A stretch of DNA of 64,000 nt, taken from the NCBI GenBank assembly GCA_025175895.1, contig CM046004.1, forward strand, positions 18,029,011-18,093,010, given 5' to 3'. The position numbers and the translations under genes were made by a program. The DNA is from Wurfbainia villosa (taxonomy: Eukaryota; Streptophyta; Magnoliopsida; Zingiberales; Zingiberaceae). The notes below the pieces were generated by a model that saw nothing but the letters and a program-made list of their open reading frames with translations, did no database searches and was not told the origin of the DNA. Shown here piece by piece: positions 21,920 through 32,991 of this stretch. Numbering within the stretch: the first letter of the stretch is position 1; each line of letters starts with the position of its first letter.

Positions 21920-22331
21920 GAGGGCTTGGGTGGCTTTGGGAGGCTAATGCTTCACTCATAATCTTACTCCCAAGTGTCCTAAATGTTTCCACTCCTCTTC
22001 CTTGTGTTTATTTCTATTTTATTGTAAGAAGGAGTGAATTCTTGTAAAGAGGTTACCTCCACCTTGTTGAGCTAAAGGAGAGACTAGTGATTGGATTTGA
22101 GGGAATGATTCGCCATACGAATCGTCCGTGGATTAGCGGCAAGGGTCGTGAACCACGTTACATCTCGGCATTAGCGTTTGCTCTTCTTTACTTCTTTGTA
22201 TTATCTTAATTGTCTTAATTAGCATATTCCACTGCGCTAACAATCTGGTAGATGATTAAGAAGCGAACGATTTCCATCAACGTACATGGGCTATTCATCC
22301 TCCCTTCTAGCCGGGCCACGATCTTTCAACA

Positions 22332-22870
22332 CTTTTTGGATCAGAAATAGTTTAAAATTGGACGTGTTGCTGGAAATTTAAATCCTAGGACCACTATGTT
22401 CTTGGGATTTCAAACCCAGCACTATTGAAGTCCTGGGATTAAAATTCTAGTACCACCGTGGTCTTGGGATTTAAATTTCCAATATGGACATTTAACCTGG
22501 CAGAGATAGAAGGTGGTACTGGGAATTTAAATCACAGCAACACCATCCGCCTGTATTTTGAATTCAAGCAAAATTGAGATAAAAGGTGGTGCTGGAAATT
22601 TAAACAAAATTCAACAATAGGGAATATAAATCTGCAAGATATAAAAACCATTTAATTTCACAACATCAAAACCAAATCATTGTATTGTTAGATTCAAGAA
22701 TATATTCAACAATATATTATATAACATTTATTAAAGCTCAACCCAAAACAATAATCAAAATTACAGTCACTGTTGATTTATGGAATGCAGTATCATTTAC
22801 AAATTAACAAAATTCATAATTCACTCAAATACAAAAATACATTGTCATACTCCCATCTCAAGTTTTCTTA
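22332..22870. other. Non-coding flank with inverted-repeat motifs
   Basis: There is no ORF. Positions 22372-22394 and 22458-22480 form an imperfect inverted repeat (21 of 23 positions) based on GGAAATTTAAATCC. Related copies occur near 22531 and 22583. It lies immediately 3' of the Ulp1-like gene and may be its 3' UTR or the subterminal part of a DNA transposon. The type is not settled. Confidence 0.55.
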
Positions 22871-23968
22871 AATTACATTATGAAGAACTCATCCCTTAAA
22901 ATTGACACTGAGACATCTATTCTGAATTTTGCCATGTCTGCTTGTTTGAAGTCCATCTTCTCACCATACAACAGACATCTCATGTATTGCATCACAAAGA
23001 AGGCACAATCATTGCTATAAAAATACCATGACAAATTTTATATTTCAATTCAAAAGTAAAATTTCACATTCAGTATTTTTCTTTTAGTACCTGGCTACTT
23101 GTTGGGGACAATCAGTTGTAACAGAAACTCAGTTGTCAATGGGGTAATAAGCTTATAAACATGGATGAATTGCTGCAAGGTTCTTAGATGAATATCCTTT
23201 AAATTGGGATACCTATTATTACACAATGATTAAGTTAACATAACTATTCATTTACAGATACAATGGATGGAATATTTATATTTAAAAAAATTATCTACTC
23301 ATCACTTCTTCAAAATTAGCTTTTGATCTTCCTCTATATGAAAGGGAGTTGTAATGATTGAAAGTCATTGCTTTTGTGTCAATACACAATAGGTGAAAGT
23401 GAGTTTGGTCAGTATTTAGAGGTATAAAAATATATCTAACCTCTCCATCGTTCATGTTCGTGTTTATGATTTGTGTTGTGGCAGTCTTCCACGACATTCT
23501 TAATGCTGACTACAATTGTATATAGTGGAAAATATTTGAATATTTAGTATAACATTTTAAATCATCAGATTACAAGATAATTTAAATTCCTTATAATGAA
23601 CCCGGATCAGCAATACACAAACTTGTTATATGACCTACATGAAGAGGAGGCTCCCCTAAAAAGAATTGAATAAAATGTATCGATAACCTCCCCAACTGTG
23701 AAAACATATCCATTAACTCCAGAGTATAAAGAATTCAGAGTTAATGAAAAAGGACCTTCCTCCCAAACATAACCTGTAATAGGCCTATAAAAAAATTTAA
23801 TAGTAAATAAATATTTGCACTTTATATATTATTGTAACAAAATTTTTGAATGTAATGGTGGATGTAACTACCATACTTTATTTTTTCTAAACTTTTTAGC
23901 AAGTAGGTCACATCAGCATATTGTTTTTGCTTCTTTGACGTCTTACTGTAAAATACCATAGAAAAAAA

Positions 23969-26900
23969 TGTTTGTTAAATTAGGAAAAATACCCTATGGA
24001 ATTTTCCAGAAATTTTTAGAAATTTTTCTGGACTTAACTAGAAATTTCTAAGGAAATTGCAGAGAAAGATTTAATAGTCTTAAAGGGGTTTAAGCTCAAC
24101 CCGTTAAAACCAAACCCGACCCATTTTAATTGGACCCGACCGCTTCGAGTGTGTAACGCCAGCTGTTTCACTTCTCGTCGTCGCCTTAATTCCCCCGATG
24201 CGTTCTCCTTTTCCCAGCCGCGATCTCATTCTTCTACGCACTTTCTCTTCCTCGTCGAATGCCTCCTTCATCGTGAGATTCCTTTCATCCTCGCGAAGTC
24301 CACCTCACGGCAAGCAGTAGCCATTAGCCTTGACGACTTCGCGGGCGAGAGGGAGTAGTGGGCGAGCAAGGGCCAGGAAAACTCGGGTCGACAGCGTTGT
24401 GAATCGGGAGCTGTTCTTCCCGATCGAAGCCGGAGCAAGGTAAGGGTTGTTGTTTTTCTCTTCAATTCTGGACGAGATCTATACCAAACTGTGGATTTCA
24501 TGTTCTAAAATTAATTGGTTGAGTTGGGCAGGGATCCGGAGCCGGTGAGCAGAGGATAGGAGGAAGGAGTACCGTCAGTGGAATTGTTAGGGTTGGTAAG
24601 CATGATCCATCTCTTTCATTCCTTTGCGGTTGTCAATTTGGATCGGTTGTGATGATCTGTAGAAAATGGTTCGGTTGTGGCTGAATGAGTTGGGTAGGTT
24701 TCCGGCAGATGGTGGAATTTGGGAAGGGTTGGCTGTCGGTTTTGGGGATTTGCTGTCGGTAAGGCTCCAATTGTTGGTAAGCAAGATCAATTTCCTTTTT
24801 GTTCTGCCAGTCTAGTTCGATTCATTGGATTGCTGTTGTTAATATCGATTGACTATTGTGTGATTGTTTATGGCTGTGAATCGAGTTGTAATTGGGTTGT
24901 GTGGGCTATGAGAGCTCAATCTGTTTTTGGGCAGTGGTTTTCTTATCAGTGAGCAGGGGGAATGAGTGTTCTGTGTATGGGCTGGTAGTGGGAAATGGCT
25001 GGCTATGAAGGGTGATTCTGTTCTAGGCGAGGGAAGGGCGGTGTCGTGAGGTAGGTCGTTGGGTTCATCTCAGTTCACAACTACAATGGGAGTTGATTTA
25101 TCCCTATTCATCGTAGCAAATGAGCTTGAGTTGACCTTGTTCACAAACGTGATTGAGCATTCTGGTGGGCAGCGAGTATCTCTGATTATGTGTTCTTTGT
25201 TAGCGTGGATCTGATTCGATTGTAACCAAGTAATAAAGGGGTGAGTTTCTTCATCCTTTGACCTAGTTGTTGGGTGATTGATTTTGGTAAACGGGGGGAT
25301 TTTCCTAAATCGTATTCGATAAAAAGGATACGACTATAAGAATGATATAGTAATTAATTCATATTTTATAGTCTGCTTGTACTAAAATGTAATTGATGAT
25401 ATTTGTAGGACGTGGATACGAGACAGGTTCGCGACCGTGAGGACTTCATTATTTCGAGCATTACAGTAGGTGGGTAATTTCCTACCCTGGTCAGGTAGTT
25501 ATCGTTGCATGCAGATTTAGACATATATATGATCATATTATATGTTCATATTACCTTGGCCCCGTTCTTATTTATTCTTGTGCTTGATACTTTATCGTTG
25601 GTCATATATGCTCTAATGTTGATATCACATTTTCCTTTATTATGATTGAGGAGTTACAAATGTGATGTAAGTAGATCTATAAATGTTTAATTAGGTGTAA
25701 ATGTTGGAGTATGGATGATGACCTGATTTGTAAATTAAGTAAAAGGGTCATCCGTGGGTAGGTAATGCCCTGAACGTAGGATTGATTCCAATACTCTTAC
25801 GTTGCATATTTACTACCGATCATGTGTTGTGTAAATAGTCAGGTGAATTGTGAATAGTGTGTCGCTACAGACCGGTGGTCCTAACTTGTTATGATTAGTT
25901 GAGTACAACTCTCTACAGGATAGAGAGTGTATTGATCAGATAGGTATGACTCTCTGTAGAACAGTGAGTCTGTGGTAGATGTCTATATGTGTGACAATAC
26001 ATTCATGTCATTTGCATGCATACTGACGACATAGTCTCCCTTGTGGTTGAGAGGGTCGTCAGTCATCTTGCCTCCCAGGTTACTCCCAGAGGAGTAACTG
26101 GTGTGAGGGCATAGCATTTATTGTGCTGCACTCTACCACTATAGATGGTGGTAGTTGGATTTGCATGCAGTTGTCTTGGGTGTGTGACACTCGACTACTC
26201 ATAGGTAGTGTCAGTCGGAGTGGCCAGCAGCAGGAACCCCCGTTGTGTAGCGAGCTCTTTACACTCATATGCTACTCGATCATATTGCCCACTCAGCCAC
26301 TCTAAAGCAGTGGTTTGTGTTGAGTTGGGACAGTTGTCATGTCATACCACCTAGGCCACACTGGGGTCATGGTAGCGAGTAGGGGTGCGCAGGCATGACC
26401 ATGCATGCTGCATTGTCATATCATATGACATTTTTCATATTGCTATATATATATACATATATGCATGTATATATATATATATGGATGATTGTGATTAGTA
26501 TACATACAGATGAAGTCTATATGTATACTCACTCTGATGATGCATTTGTATGTACTATGCTTGTTGCATTTGATTATACATATTCATACATGCTATTGCA
26601 TTTTCTATATGGTAGGATGTCGGGTACCTGTATACTTGTTGGTTGGTCTCTGTGATACCCTCAACCTGTATCATGACGTAGTGTGAGTTGGTATTACTCT
26701 TCATATTGTATGTTGTGGATATATGCTCAGGTTGGATAAGTGTAGAGAAGCTGACTGTCAGGTATGTCAACATCTTTTGTTGTTCAGATTGTTTAGTTGT
26801 ATACATGTATGTATATTTAGTATGCTGATGTATACCTGTCGTACCTGTAGATTATACTGTTAAATTACATGTGATATTTGATATATATATACATGTTCTC

Positions 26901-27322
26901 TCATATTACCTGCTGAGTTATACTCACCACCACAAACCCTGAGTTTTTTTGTCGCCCAAGTAATAGGTAGAAGTCTTCGTGATTGGAGCTTCGCCAGTGA
27001 TCCATCCCATCTCCTTTTTCCGAGCCTCCTGTGGATTTTAGTTTATGTTGTGTACTTTAGTTTGTGTCCGATGTTTTATGTACTGTTTGGTACTGTGGAC
27101 TTGTCAGTTGGTGTACACCTATGTTGGTTTTGGATTGTATGTCAGTATGTGTGGTTATGGGTGCTTGGTTTTATGTTTTCCGCTGTGTTTTGATTCAGTT
27201 ATGCTTATTATGTTGTGTTTGTGGGCCTAAGGGCCTTGTATTAACAGGATATGTTGCCACGTACAAGGGAGATGTCGTCCGTTTGTTTTTCGGCACGACA
27301 TACTCTCGGGGCGTGCCACTTA
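23969..27322 (+). mobile_element. S: probable Ty3/gypsy (Tekay/Del-like) solo LTR
   Basis: About 3.35 kb of non-coding DNA separates exon 4 from exon 5 of the Ulp1-like gene. It begins in 'GGAATTTTCCAGAAATTTTT'-type sequence, has a GC-rich leader-like block (about 24140-24600) with GGTAAG donor-like sites, 'TGCTGAGTTATACTCACC' near 26911, and ends in 'CGGGGCGTGCC' near 27307-27317. These are features I associate with long chromovirus LTRs. No internal region, primer site or second LTR is present. The exact ends and target duplication are not resolved. Confidence 0.5.
26444..26482. repeat. AT microsatellite
   Basis: Interrupted (TA)n run with two CATATATG-like breaks inside S. Confidence 0.8.
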
Positions 27323-29230
27323 CATTTTTTATTGACATACTATAATAAAAAAATAGATTAGTAATTTAAAAAAATTAACACAAACTAATTTTCTTTGTAT
27401 TCTAACTTACCGCAATGGCTTCCATTCTCATTTGGTTAAGTTTATTAATTCTTGCTTCCTCCCTCTCAAGATCTTTTTCATATTCTTCTTCCACAATAGA
27501 GATAGTATCCCTCACTTGCAATTCATCCATACCAATTTTTTGTTTTTCCTTCTACCCAAAAACTTCTGATTCATTTACATCTTTCTCAGGTTGCCCTTCT
27601 AATACCTCAACATCACAGATTTCAACATCACAAATTTCTATCTTTTTTCTTTTCTTTTAAGGTACCAATTTTGCCCATAGTGGACTATCAACGAGAGTAT
27701 CCCTATAATCATAGCGGGTTCTATCTCGCTGTCTTGTTCTGGTGGCAATTGGTTTCGGTTGAGGTTGAGGATCAACTTCAGGGTTATTTGATTCAGCCTC
27801 CATACCTTCTCTTTGTATAATTTCAATTAGTTCGTTTACCCTTTCAGTTAGTGTCATGTTTTCCATTGTTAACTCTTTGAATTGTTTGATAAACTAAACA
27901 CTCATGACATTCAGTAGTAGGGTATTTTTCTTGTAAAGTTTGTGATGATGATGTCTCTATTGGATGGGGAGTATTTTCGATATAATAGTCAACCTTATCA
28001 AGCAATGTAATTTCACTACGGGTACAGACTAGATCAATAATAATCTATCAAAAAATCAATAATTATTTAGATAACAAAAATGAAAAAATGTTAAGTTGTG
28101 GTATTCTATTTACCTATTCAGGTGAAACTTGCTCCAATAAATTCCTCACTTTGCTAATATGTAAAGGAGTTGCCCTCCACTTATTTATTCGTGGCCCTTC
28201 ATTATTGTATGATCTCTGGATTGGGACATGTTCCAGAAACCAAGCTTGCTCATATCCAAAGAGTTACATACTTATGTGAATATAAAAGACAAAATAAATT
28301 AATAAGGAGGAACTTACAGTCAAAAGGTCAACAAATCCCTTTAGATAAGGAATTCGACTGTTTTGTGCAACTGTATTAGTAGATGAACATAGATCTCCAA
28401 TAGTAGGCAATTGTGGAGCCATAAATTGATGGATTACTTCAACCCAATTGAAACTACCTATGTTGTCAAAATCATCTACAATATCTACAAGACCTATGGG
28501 GACCTTATATGTAATAGTACAGAACAACACACAAGCAAATATATACAAAGCATACAACTTACAAAACACCAAAACATCTTCATCTAATTCTACTCTAGCA
28601 GAAAAAGTTTTAAGCAAATATTCTAGTTTTGATCTAGTTGGTTCTTTTTTGGAGAATTGAGAAATGAAAAGAACACCTGATGCATTAGTTGAATTCATGG
28701 GAACAGAAGCCCCTCTATCTGCAATACCGAGCAAAAGGGACACATCTCTTCTGGTGAAAGCAACTTGCATAGTTGAAAACTTAAAGCTTTGGCTTGTCGA
28801 ATCCCAACTTTGAAATATATTGACCAATATGCCATGGATTTGTGGAATGTCTTGTATATTCAAAAAAATAGCAAATCGGGTTTGTTTAATGATCTCTCTA
28901 TGCCTTTCATGTAAACAAACAGACGGACGTTGCTTTCCTTTAGCACTTGGACCTCCAAAAAATTCAATAAAGTGGCCTAAAATGCTGGTCCATTGGAGTT
29001 TCTTCGCACACTCATTTTTTCCCTATAAATTTGGAAATACAAAATTTTAAAAACCTGATTTATTCCTTCATTTTAAAATTGTATATAACAAATTAGAGAA
29101 TCCGCAATGCTTTACAATAATCCTGTGAAAAAAACCTCAGGGCTCTATTTATCTAATTCAGATACAGATTAAAAAATCATCAATTTGTATTTGAATATTT
29201 GAAATCATACTCAAACCCTAATTGAAAAAA

Positions 29231-29392
29231 CATTTAAAATAGATAGCATACTTCATATTCGACTAAAGTAAGGAATGCAAGACATACCTTGGCCGGTGAA
29301 GGAGAAGTAATATTTAAAATAGATGGCGTACTTCATATTCGACTAAAGAAAGGAATACGAGACATACCTTGGCCAGTGAAGGAGAGGTTGAA
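29231..29392. repeat. Tandem duplication of about 80 bp over exon 1 of the Ulp1-like gene
   Basis: 'ATTTAAAATAGAT' to 'CATACCTTGGCC' to 'GTGAAGGAGA' occurs twice in a row (29231-29310 and 29311-29392) with about eight differences. Each copy includes the exon-1 end and its GTATGT donor. Confidence 0.8.
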
Positions 29393-29779
29393 CCAGATTC
29401 TTGACTCATTCTGCAATAATGAATGATAGACAAAAAGCTTGTGTGATGTATGACTTTCAACGAAAACCCTAAAACCAAGTAAGAAATGGGTAACACAGAT
29501 AGTTAAATGAGAGGACGACACGAGATTACCTTGAAGCATCTCGTCGAAAATCCTAAAACTCGAAAGCTAACGAAATCACGCTAGACGAAAAATGGAGTGT
29601 AAGAAGCTCGAAAGATTTATGGCCTGAAAGATTTCTCGGAAGCTAATGAGAGAAAGATGCTCAATGTTATGGCTCGTTTGGACGGGACATTTGGATGGCT
29701 CGAGATTTCCATTTGTGGCTCGGATGCATGCAAAATCTCAGCATTAAAAGGTTTGGTTGGAGGGAGAGATAAAACGGGA

Positions 29780-29866
29780 ATTAGGTGCGCCCTTTGGTAA
29801 ATATGAAACCGTGGTGCGCTGTTTGGACAATTCTAAACTTCACGTGCGCCCTTTGGTAAATTGTCG
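29780..29866. repeat. Short repeats upstream of the Ulp1-like gene
   Basis: 'TGCGCCCTTTGGTAAAT' occurs at about 29786 and 29843, with a related 'TGCGCTGTTTGGACAAT' between. This could be a subterminal region of the mobile element that carries the gene. No matching inverted copy was seen at the other end. The sequence from 29410 to 29780 shows no ORF and is probably 5' flank. Confidence 0.5.
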
Positions 29867-30154
29867 AAGATAAAATCTTTACCCTGTACTCTAGTGGAAT
29901 ATGAAAGATCATCAATTTTAATGAAGTTATTATAGAACTCAGCACATAAGTTTATGTTTATTGAGTTCTTGGAATAAACTAATTTATCTAAACCATAATA
30001 TTGTATGACTTCTATGCTTAATATGCATGACCTACTAAAAATGACCTATTCAGATACCTAGTAGGCATGAGAGTATATGTAGTTGCATTAAATCTAATCA
30101 TATGTCCCTCAGTGGAAAACCTATTGTCCATATTGGGATCGAAGGATGTCTCTG
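29867..30154. repeat. Direct repeat, left copy (partner 30801-31080)
   Basis: Both copies run from AAGATAAAATC to GGATGTCTCTG, with roughly 90% identity by eye. They are spaced 934 bp apart and flank the ORF at 30311-30790. The ends are not TG/CA, so they are not an LTR pair. A segmental tandem duplication that later diverged fits better. Confidence 0.8.
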
Positions 30155-30310
30155 CCTTCACTAATCTGGTGGCTCCTCACTCCTATCAGGTTGATGCTCT
30201 GGGTCAAGCTCAGGCTCAGACTGAGGCTAAGGTTAAGGCTGAGGTTGTGGTCCATCCCTCCTCTAGGTTAGGACATTATTTTCATCTAGACCTATTTTAG
30301 CTAATGCAAA

Positions 30311-30790
30311 TTATCTAGAGCTTATCATGTCGTACTCAGTGAGTTGTTTGACGTTACCTACGGTAACATTAAACCCTAATGTAGCTAATAGAGATGTGAC
30401 AACATGGAAGTAAGGCAGATGTGCCCTAGCACTAGTAACGATCCTAGAATGATGAATGATAGACTGAAACATCTGTAAACTAATATCTATGTATAATCTG
30501 TGACTAAGTGCATAGAGTAAAAATGAATGATAGGGACGAATCATAGCGATGTCCCTAGTGGTGAGTGGCAAAATATAGTTCATTATGACTCTGTACAGGG
30601 CATAGTCATGTACTCTAAGTCTAGTAGAAATGAATATACTCACTGATGGAGTCCTCTTCTCACCAAAAAAATGCAAATGTATCCTATCTAATGTGATATG
30701 AGAGTAGGGATCACTGTAAGGTAATTTCCTAGAAGGAAAACATACAATTGGACATGATGAATGCATGAGACCTAGATGATCTCTCAACAT
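30311..30790 (-). CDS. Putative plant transposon protein (Transposase_32/PF20167-like), 159 codons
   Basis: The open frame starts MLRDHLGLMHSS and is uninterrupted. The core 'ALYRVIMNYILP', 'HSFLLYALSHRLYIDISL' and 'HLPYFHVVTSLLATLGFNV' fits the pattern of the 'putative plant transposon protein' domain (hydrophobic ILP turn, LLYAL helix, LPY turn, a final LGF/FGV). That domain occurs in plant gypsy-type elements and orphan ORFs, and its biochemical role is unknown. The upstream sequence is the 280-bp repeat. It could be an internal exon fragment rather than a complete protein. No partner gag or pol is visible. Confidence 0.5.
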   Translation of the reverse strand: MLRDHLGLMHSSCPIVCFPSRKLPYSDPYSHITLDRIHLHFFGEKRTPSVSIFISTRLRVHDYALYRVIMNYILPLTTRDIAMIRPYHSFLLYALSHRLYIDISLQMFQSIIHHSRIVTSARAHLPYFHVVTSLLATLGFNVTVGNVKQLTEYDMISSR

Positions 30791-30800
30791 GGAAGGAATA

Positions 30801-31080
30801 AAGATAAAATCTTTACACTGTAATCTAGTACAGTATGCAAGATCATCAATTATAATGAAGTTATTGCAGACTCAACACATAAGTTTATGTTTATTGAGTT
30901 CTTGCAATAAACTAATTTATCTAAACCATAATATTGTATGATTTCTATGCTTAGTATGCATGACCTACTAAAAAATGACCTACTCAGATACCTAGTAGAC
31001 ATAGGAGTATATGTAGTTGCATTAAATCTAATCTTATGTCCCTCAGTGGGAATCCATACTGGGATCGAAGGATGTCTCTG
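30801..31080. repeat. Direct repeat, right copy (partner 29867-30154)
   Basis: See the left copy. It includes the 5' flank of the minus-strand ORF at 30311-30790. Confidence 0.8.
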
Positions 31081-31402
31081 TCTCCATTGCTCTTCTTTTA
31101 CCCCTAATTATTTTGTAAAAATTTAATATTTATTCAAAAGTAATTGAAAAAAAGGTTTTAGAATCGTTACCTAGGCATTGTGAACGATATTATATAAGAG
31201 ATTTGACTACCAAAACACTTAAAGGGCCTGAAAACTTGTTTTTTCGGAAGTTTTGGAGAGGTTTGAGTCGACTCGGCGCTGAATCTAGTCAACTGGAATC
31301 ATTTGAATTGACAGGGTTTGAGTTGACTAAGTTGATTTTACCATTTACTGTGCTCGCTCTCCAGTCGACTGTGTTTGATTAAGTCTACTGGGTTAGTCTT
31401 AT
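31081..31402. other. Non-coding; probable left remnant of E
   Basis: There is no ORF. GTCGACT-type motifs and 'TTTTACCATTT' link it to the DNA right of B1 (37990-38100), in line with B1 having split one older sequence. The junction with the direct-repeat region is not resolved. Confidence 0.4.
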
Positions 31403-32928
31403 TGTTGGTGCAATCAGCCCAGGTCACGATTGACCAGACTCGAGTTTGACTCGAGTAAGTGTTTTTATGTTTGACATGGATGTCTGACATTGATGTCTGA
31501 CATGTGTTGGGGAGATTGCTGATGCAATCAACCCAGGTTAGTATTTGATGTTTGACGATGGTTTGACCATTGTCATGGGAAAAGTCCAAGTCTTGAGTAC
31601 TTGGCATGTAAAGTCCAAGAATGGGTCTTGGCAAGGGAAAGTCCAACATGGGTTGGCAAAGGAAAGTCCAAGCATGGGTCTTGGCATGAAAAGTCCAACA
31701 TGGGTTGGCAAGGGAAAGTCCAAGCTTGAGTCTTGGCATTTGGAAAGTCCAAGGGGAATATTGGCATAAAGTCCAAGGGTGAAGTCTTGGCAATATAAGT
31801 CCAATGGTTGACGGCGTAAAGTCAAAGCGGAGTCTTGGCAGCGTAAGTCCAATGTGCTTTGGCGGTGTAGACACCGTTAGCATGACAATAGTCGATTGAA
31901 GCACTTGAAGGCTAGCGTATGGATGAATATGTTATGGATGACTTAGAGGAATCCGATAGGCGCGAGGCTGACGGAGGTGGCTAGAAAGCTTAGGTCTAGG
32001 CTAAGGGTGGTCTAGCAAGTATGGGGGCATCATACTTGGGTTAAAACATCATGTTTGAGGTGTATCAGTTGACTGAGGGCATGGGTCAGTCGACTGGAGT
32101 GAGTCAACTAGGGTTTGACTGTGGGAAGTGCCCTGGCAGTCGACTGTCAGAGGTGAGTAGTCAACTGCTGGCCTGAGCAGTCGACTAATCTGGTGATCAG
32201 TCAACTAATGGTCAGGATCTCGGGCACAGAAGGTTCTCCAGTCGAGTGATCGCGTCGACCACTCGACTGATTGAGACATCAGTCGATTGATGTGTAAGAT
32301 CAGTCGACTGATGGTGTATCCATTGTATTTTTCCAGCGTGGATCGAGCCGTTGTCTCACGACAACAATGGCATCAGTCGATTGATGGTCCCAAGCAGTCG
32401 ACTGATAGGCGAAATCCAGCCCAGGCAGCAGCTTTAAATGGAGCTTGTGGAGGAGGGATTTGGCATCAGTTCTTGAGGAGTTTTGGGGCGATTTATTGCT
32501 GCAAATCAGGGTCTCCAAGTGTAATTCAAGCAACCACAAAGAAAGCATCCAAAAGTGCATTTGTAAAGTGTTCTTTACGCGTTCTTGTGTATTTCATTTG
32601 TATCTTGCTTGTATTTCATTCTTATTGTTGTAAGAATTATTGTATGAGGTTTCTCCACCTCCGAATTGTTCCGAGAAGGAGCTACTTGAGTAGTGGTGTG
32701 TGATTGACATCGCTAAGGCTCAATTGAGTCCGATCCGTGGAGTAGGAACCATTCGGTTCCGAACCACATTATATTTGGTCTTGTGCTTGTGTATTTGTAT
32801 TTGTATTGTATTTCCTATTATTTCTGCTGCGTACTAATACAATTGTAGCTAGCACGATCGAACGAATTCCATTAAGCAACGCCGACGCTATTCACCCCCC
32901 CCCTCTAGCGGGTGCAACATTCCTAATA
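31403..32928 (+). repeat. 5' LTR of B1
   Basis: It starts TGTTGGTGCAATCAGCCC. It is modular: a second, degenerate PPT/head at about 31508-31535; a CCAAG/CTTGG array (31575-31860); GTCGACTG repeats (about 32065-32410); a weak TATA-like CTTTAAATGG near 32432; 'GGTTTCTCCACCTCC'; and a C-run followed by CTCTAGCGGGTGCAAC. It ends CCTAATA instead of CCTAACA. Confidence 0.88.
31575..31860. repeat. CCAAG/CTTGG minisatellite in the B1 5' LTR
   Basis: About nine degenerate units of 25-35 bp have the form GGAAAGTCCAAG-n-GGTCTTGGCA. ORFs read from this block on either strand are artefacts of the repeat. Confidence 0.8.
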
Positions 32929-32930
32929 AT

Positions 32931-32942
32931 TGGTATCAGAGC
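32931..32942 (+). promoter_or_regulatory. Primer binding site of B1
   Basis: TGGTATCAGAGC is a perfect match to the initiator-Met tRNA complement, 2 bp after the LTR end. Confidence 0.9.
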
Positions 32943-32991
32943 GGGTCGCTCTTCACCGGCTTCACATTCGAGGGAGCAAGCTAGATGGAAG

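Larger units (their letters stand above)
17785..22331 (+). mobile_element. A1: gag-only LTR retrotransposon with chimeric 5' LTR
   Basis: The internal region from 18157 to 20982 (2.8 kb) has a primer site, a gag, about 1.1 kb of non-coding DNA and a PPT. No protease, integrase or RT is present. The 3' LTR is 1,349 bp. The same layout in A2 (minus strand) shows that the pol-less form is a family property rather than a local deletion. The 5' LTR is only about 370 bp and has a foreign head. Confidence 0.85.
20983..22331 (+). repeat. 3' LTR of A1
   Basis: It runs TGTTAGGGCAATCAACCC to CTTTCAACA. It carries a TATA box (21912-21919), CAGTCGAC motifs around 21500-21860, and a large hairpin at 21634-21712 that is not present as such in the A2 LTRs. 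The U5 end 'CATGGGCTATTCATCC' to 'GCCGGGCCACGATC' matches the 5' LTR. Confidence 0.88.
22873..29409 (-). pseudogene. Multi-exon Ulp1-like cysteine-protease gene of the transposon-associated plant type, decayed
   Basis: The start is ATG at 29409 (MSQESGSTSPSLAK). Exon 1 (29409-29368) ends AAG|GTATGT. Exon 2 (29022-28318) is a 235-codon open exon between a clean acceptor and ACT|GTAAGT, with 'SFKFSTMQVAFTRRDVSLLL', as in the N-terminal region of transposon-captured Ulp1 genes. Exon 3 (about 28260-28110) reads 'WFLEHVPI'. Exon 4 begins at 28044. Past S: exon 5 (23945-23872) joins in phase to exon 6 (from 23773, 'VNGYVFTVGEVIDTFYSIL'). Later exons hold the His-Asp part 'THFHLLCID' and the Gln-Cys part 'CPQQ' plus 'NDCAFFVMQYM', ending at TAA 22873. 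Peptidase C48 cleaves SUMO-type isopeptide bonds. A stop in exon 3, a frameshift in exon 4, another before the Cys and the LTR insertion argue for a pseudogene. Confidence refers to the assignment. Confidence 0.7.

Noticed and set aside
24149..24952. Possible first exons of a host gene (GC-rich, GGTAAG donors)
   Set aside because: Short ORFs only, no recognisable protein, and the block lies inside the probable solo LTR S, where such leader/intron-like sequence is usual.
27295..27322. Possible Helitron 3' end (hairpin GGCACG/CGTGCC near a poly-T)
   Set aside because: The sequence after the hairpin is CTTA, not CTRR, and no TC start or Rep/helicase is found. The 'CGGGGCGTGCC' end fits a gypsy LTR better.
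31338..31904. Minus-strand ORF of 188 codons with repeated 'DFPLPTHVGL'-like units
   Set aside because: It is the reverse complement of the CCAAG/CTTGG array of the B1 LTR. All three frames stay open because of the repeat period, as in the similar ORFs at 36634-36984, 48577-49056 and 59751-60171.
32806..32991. Upstream part of the B1 gag ORF reading through the LTR end
   Set aside because: It covers LTR U5 and primer site. Gag homology with C and D begins at the ATG at 32992.
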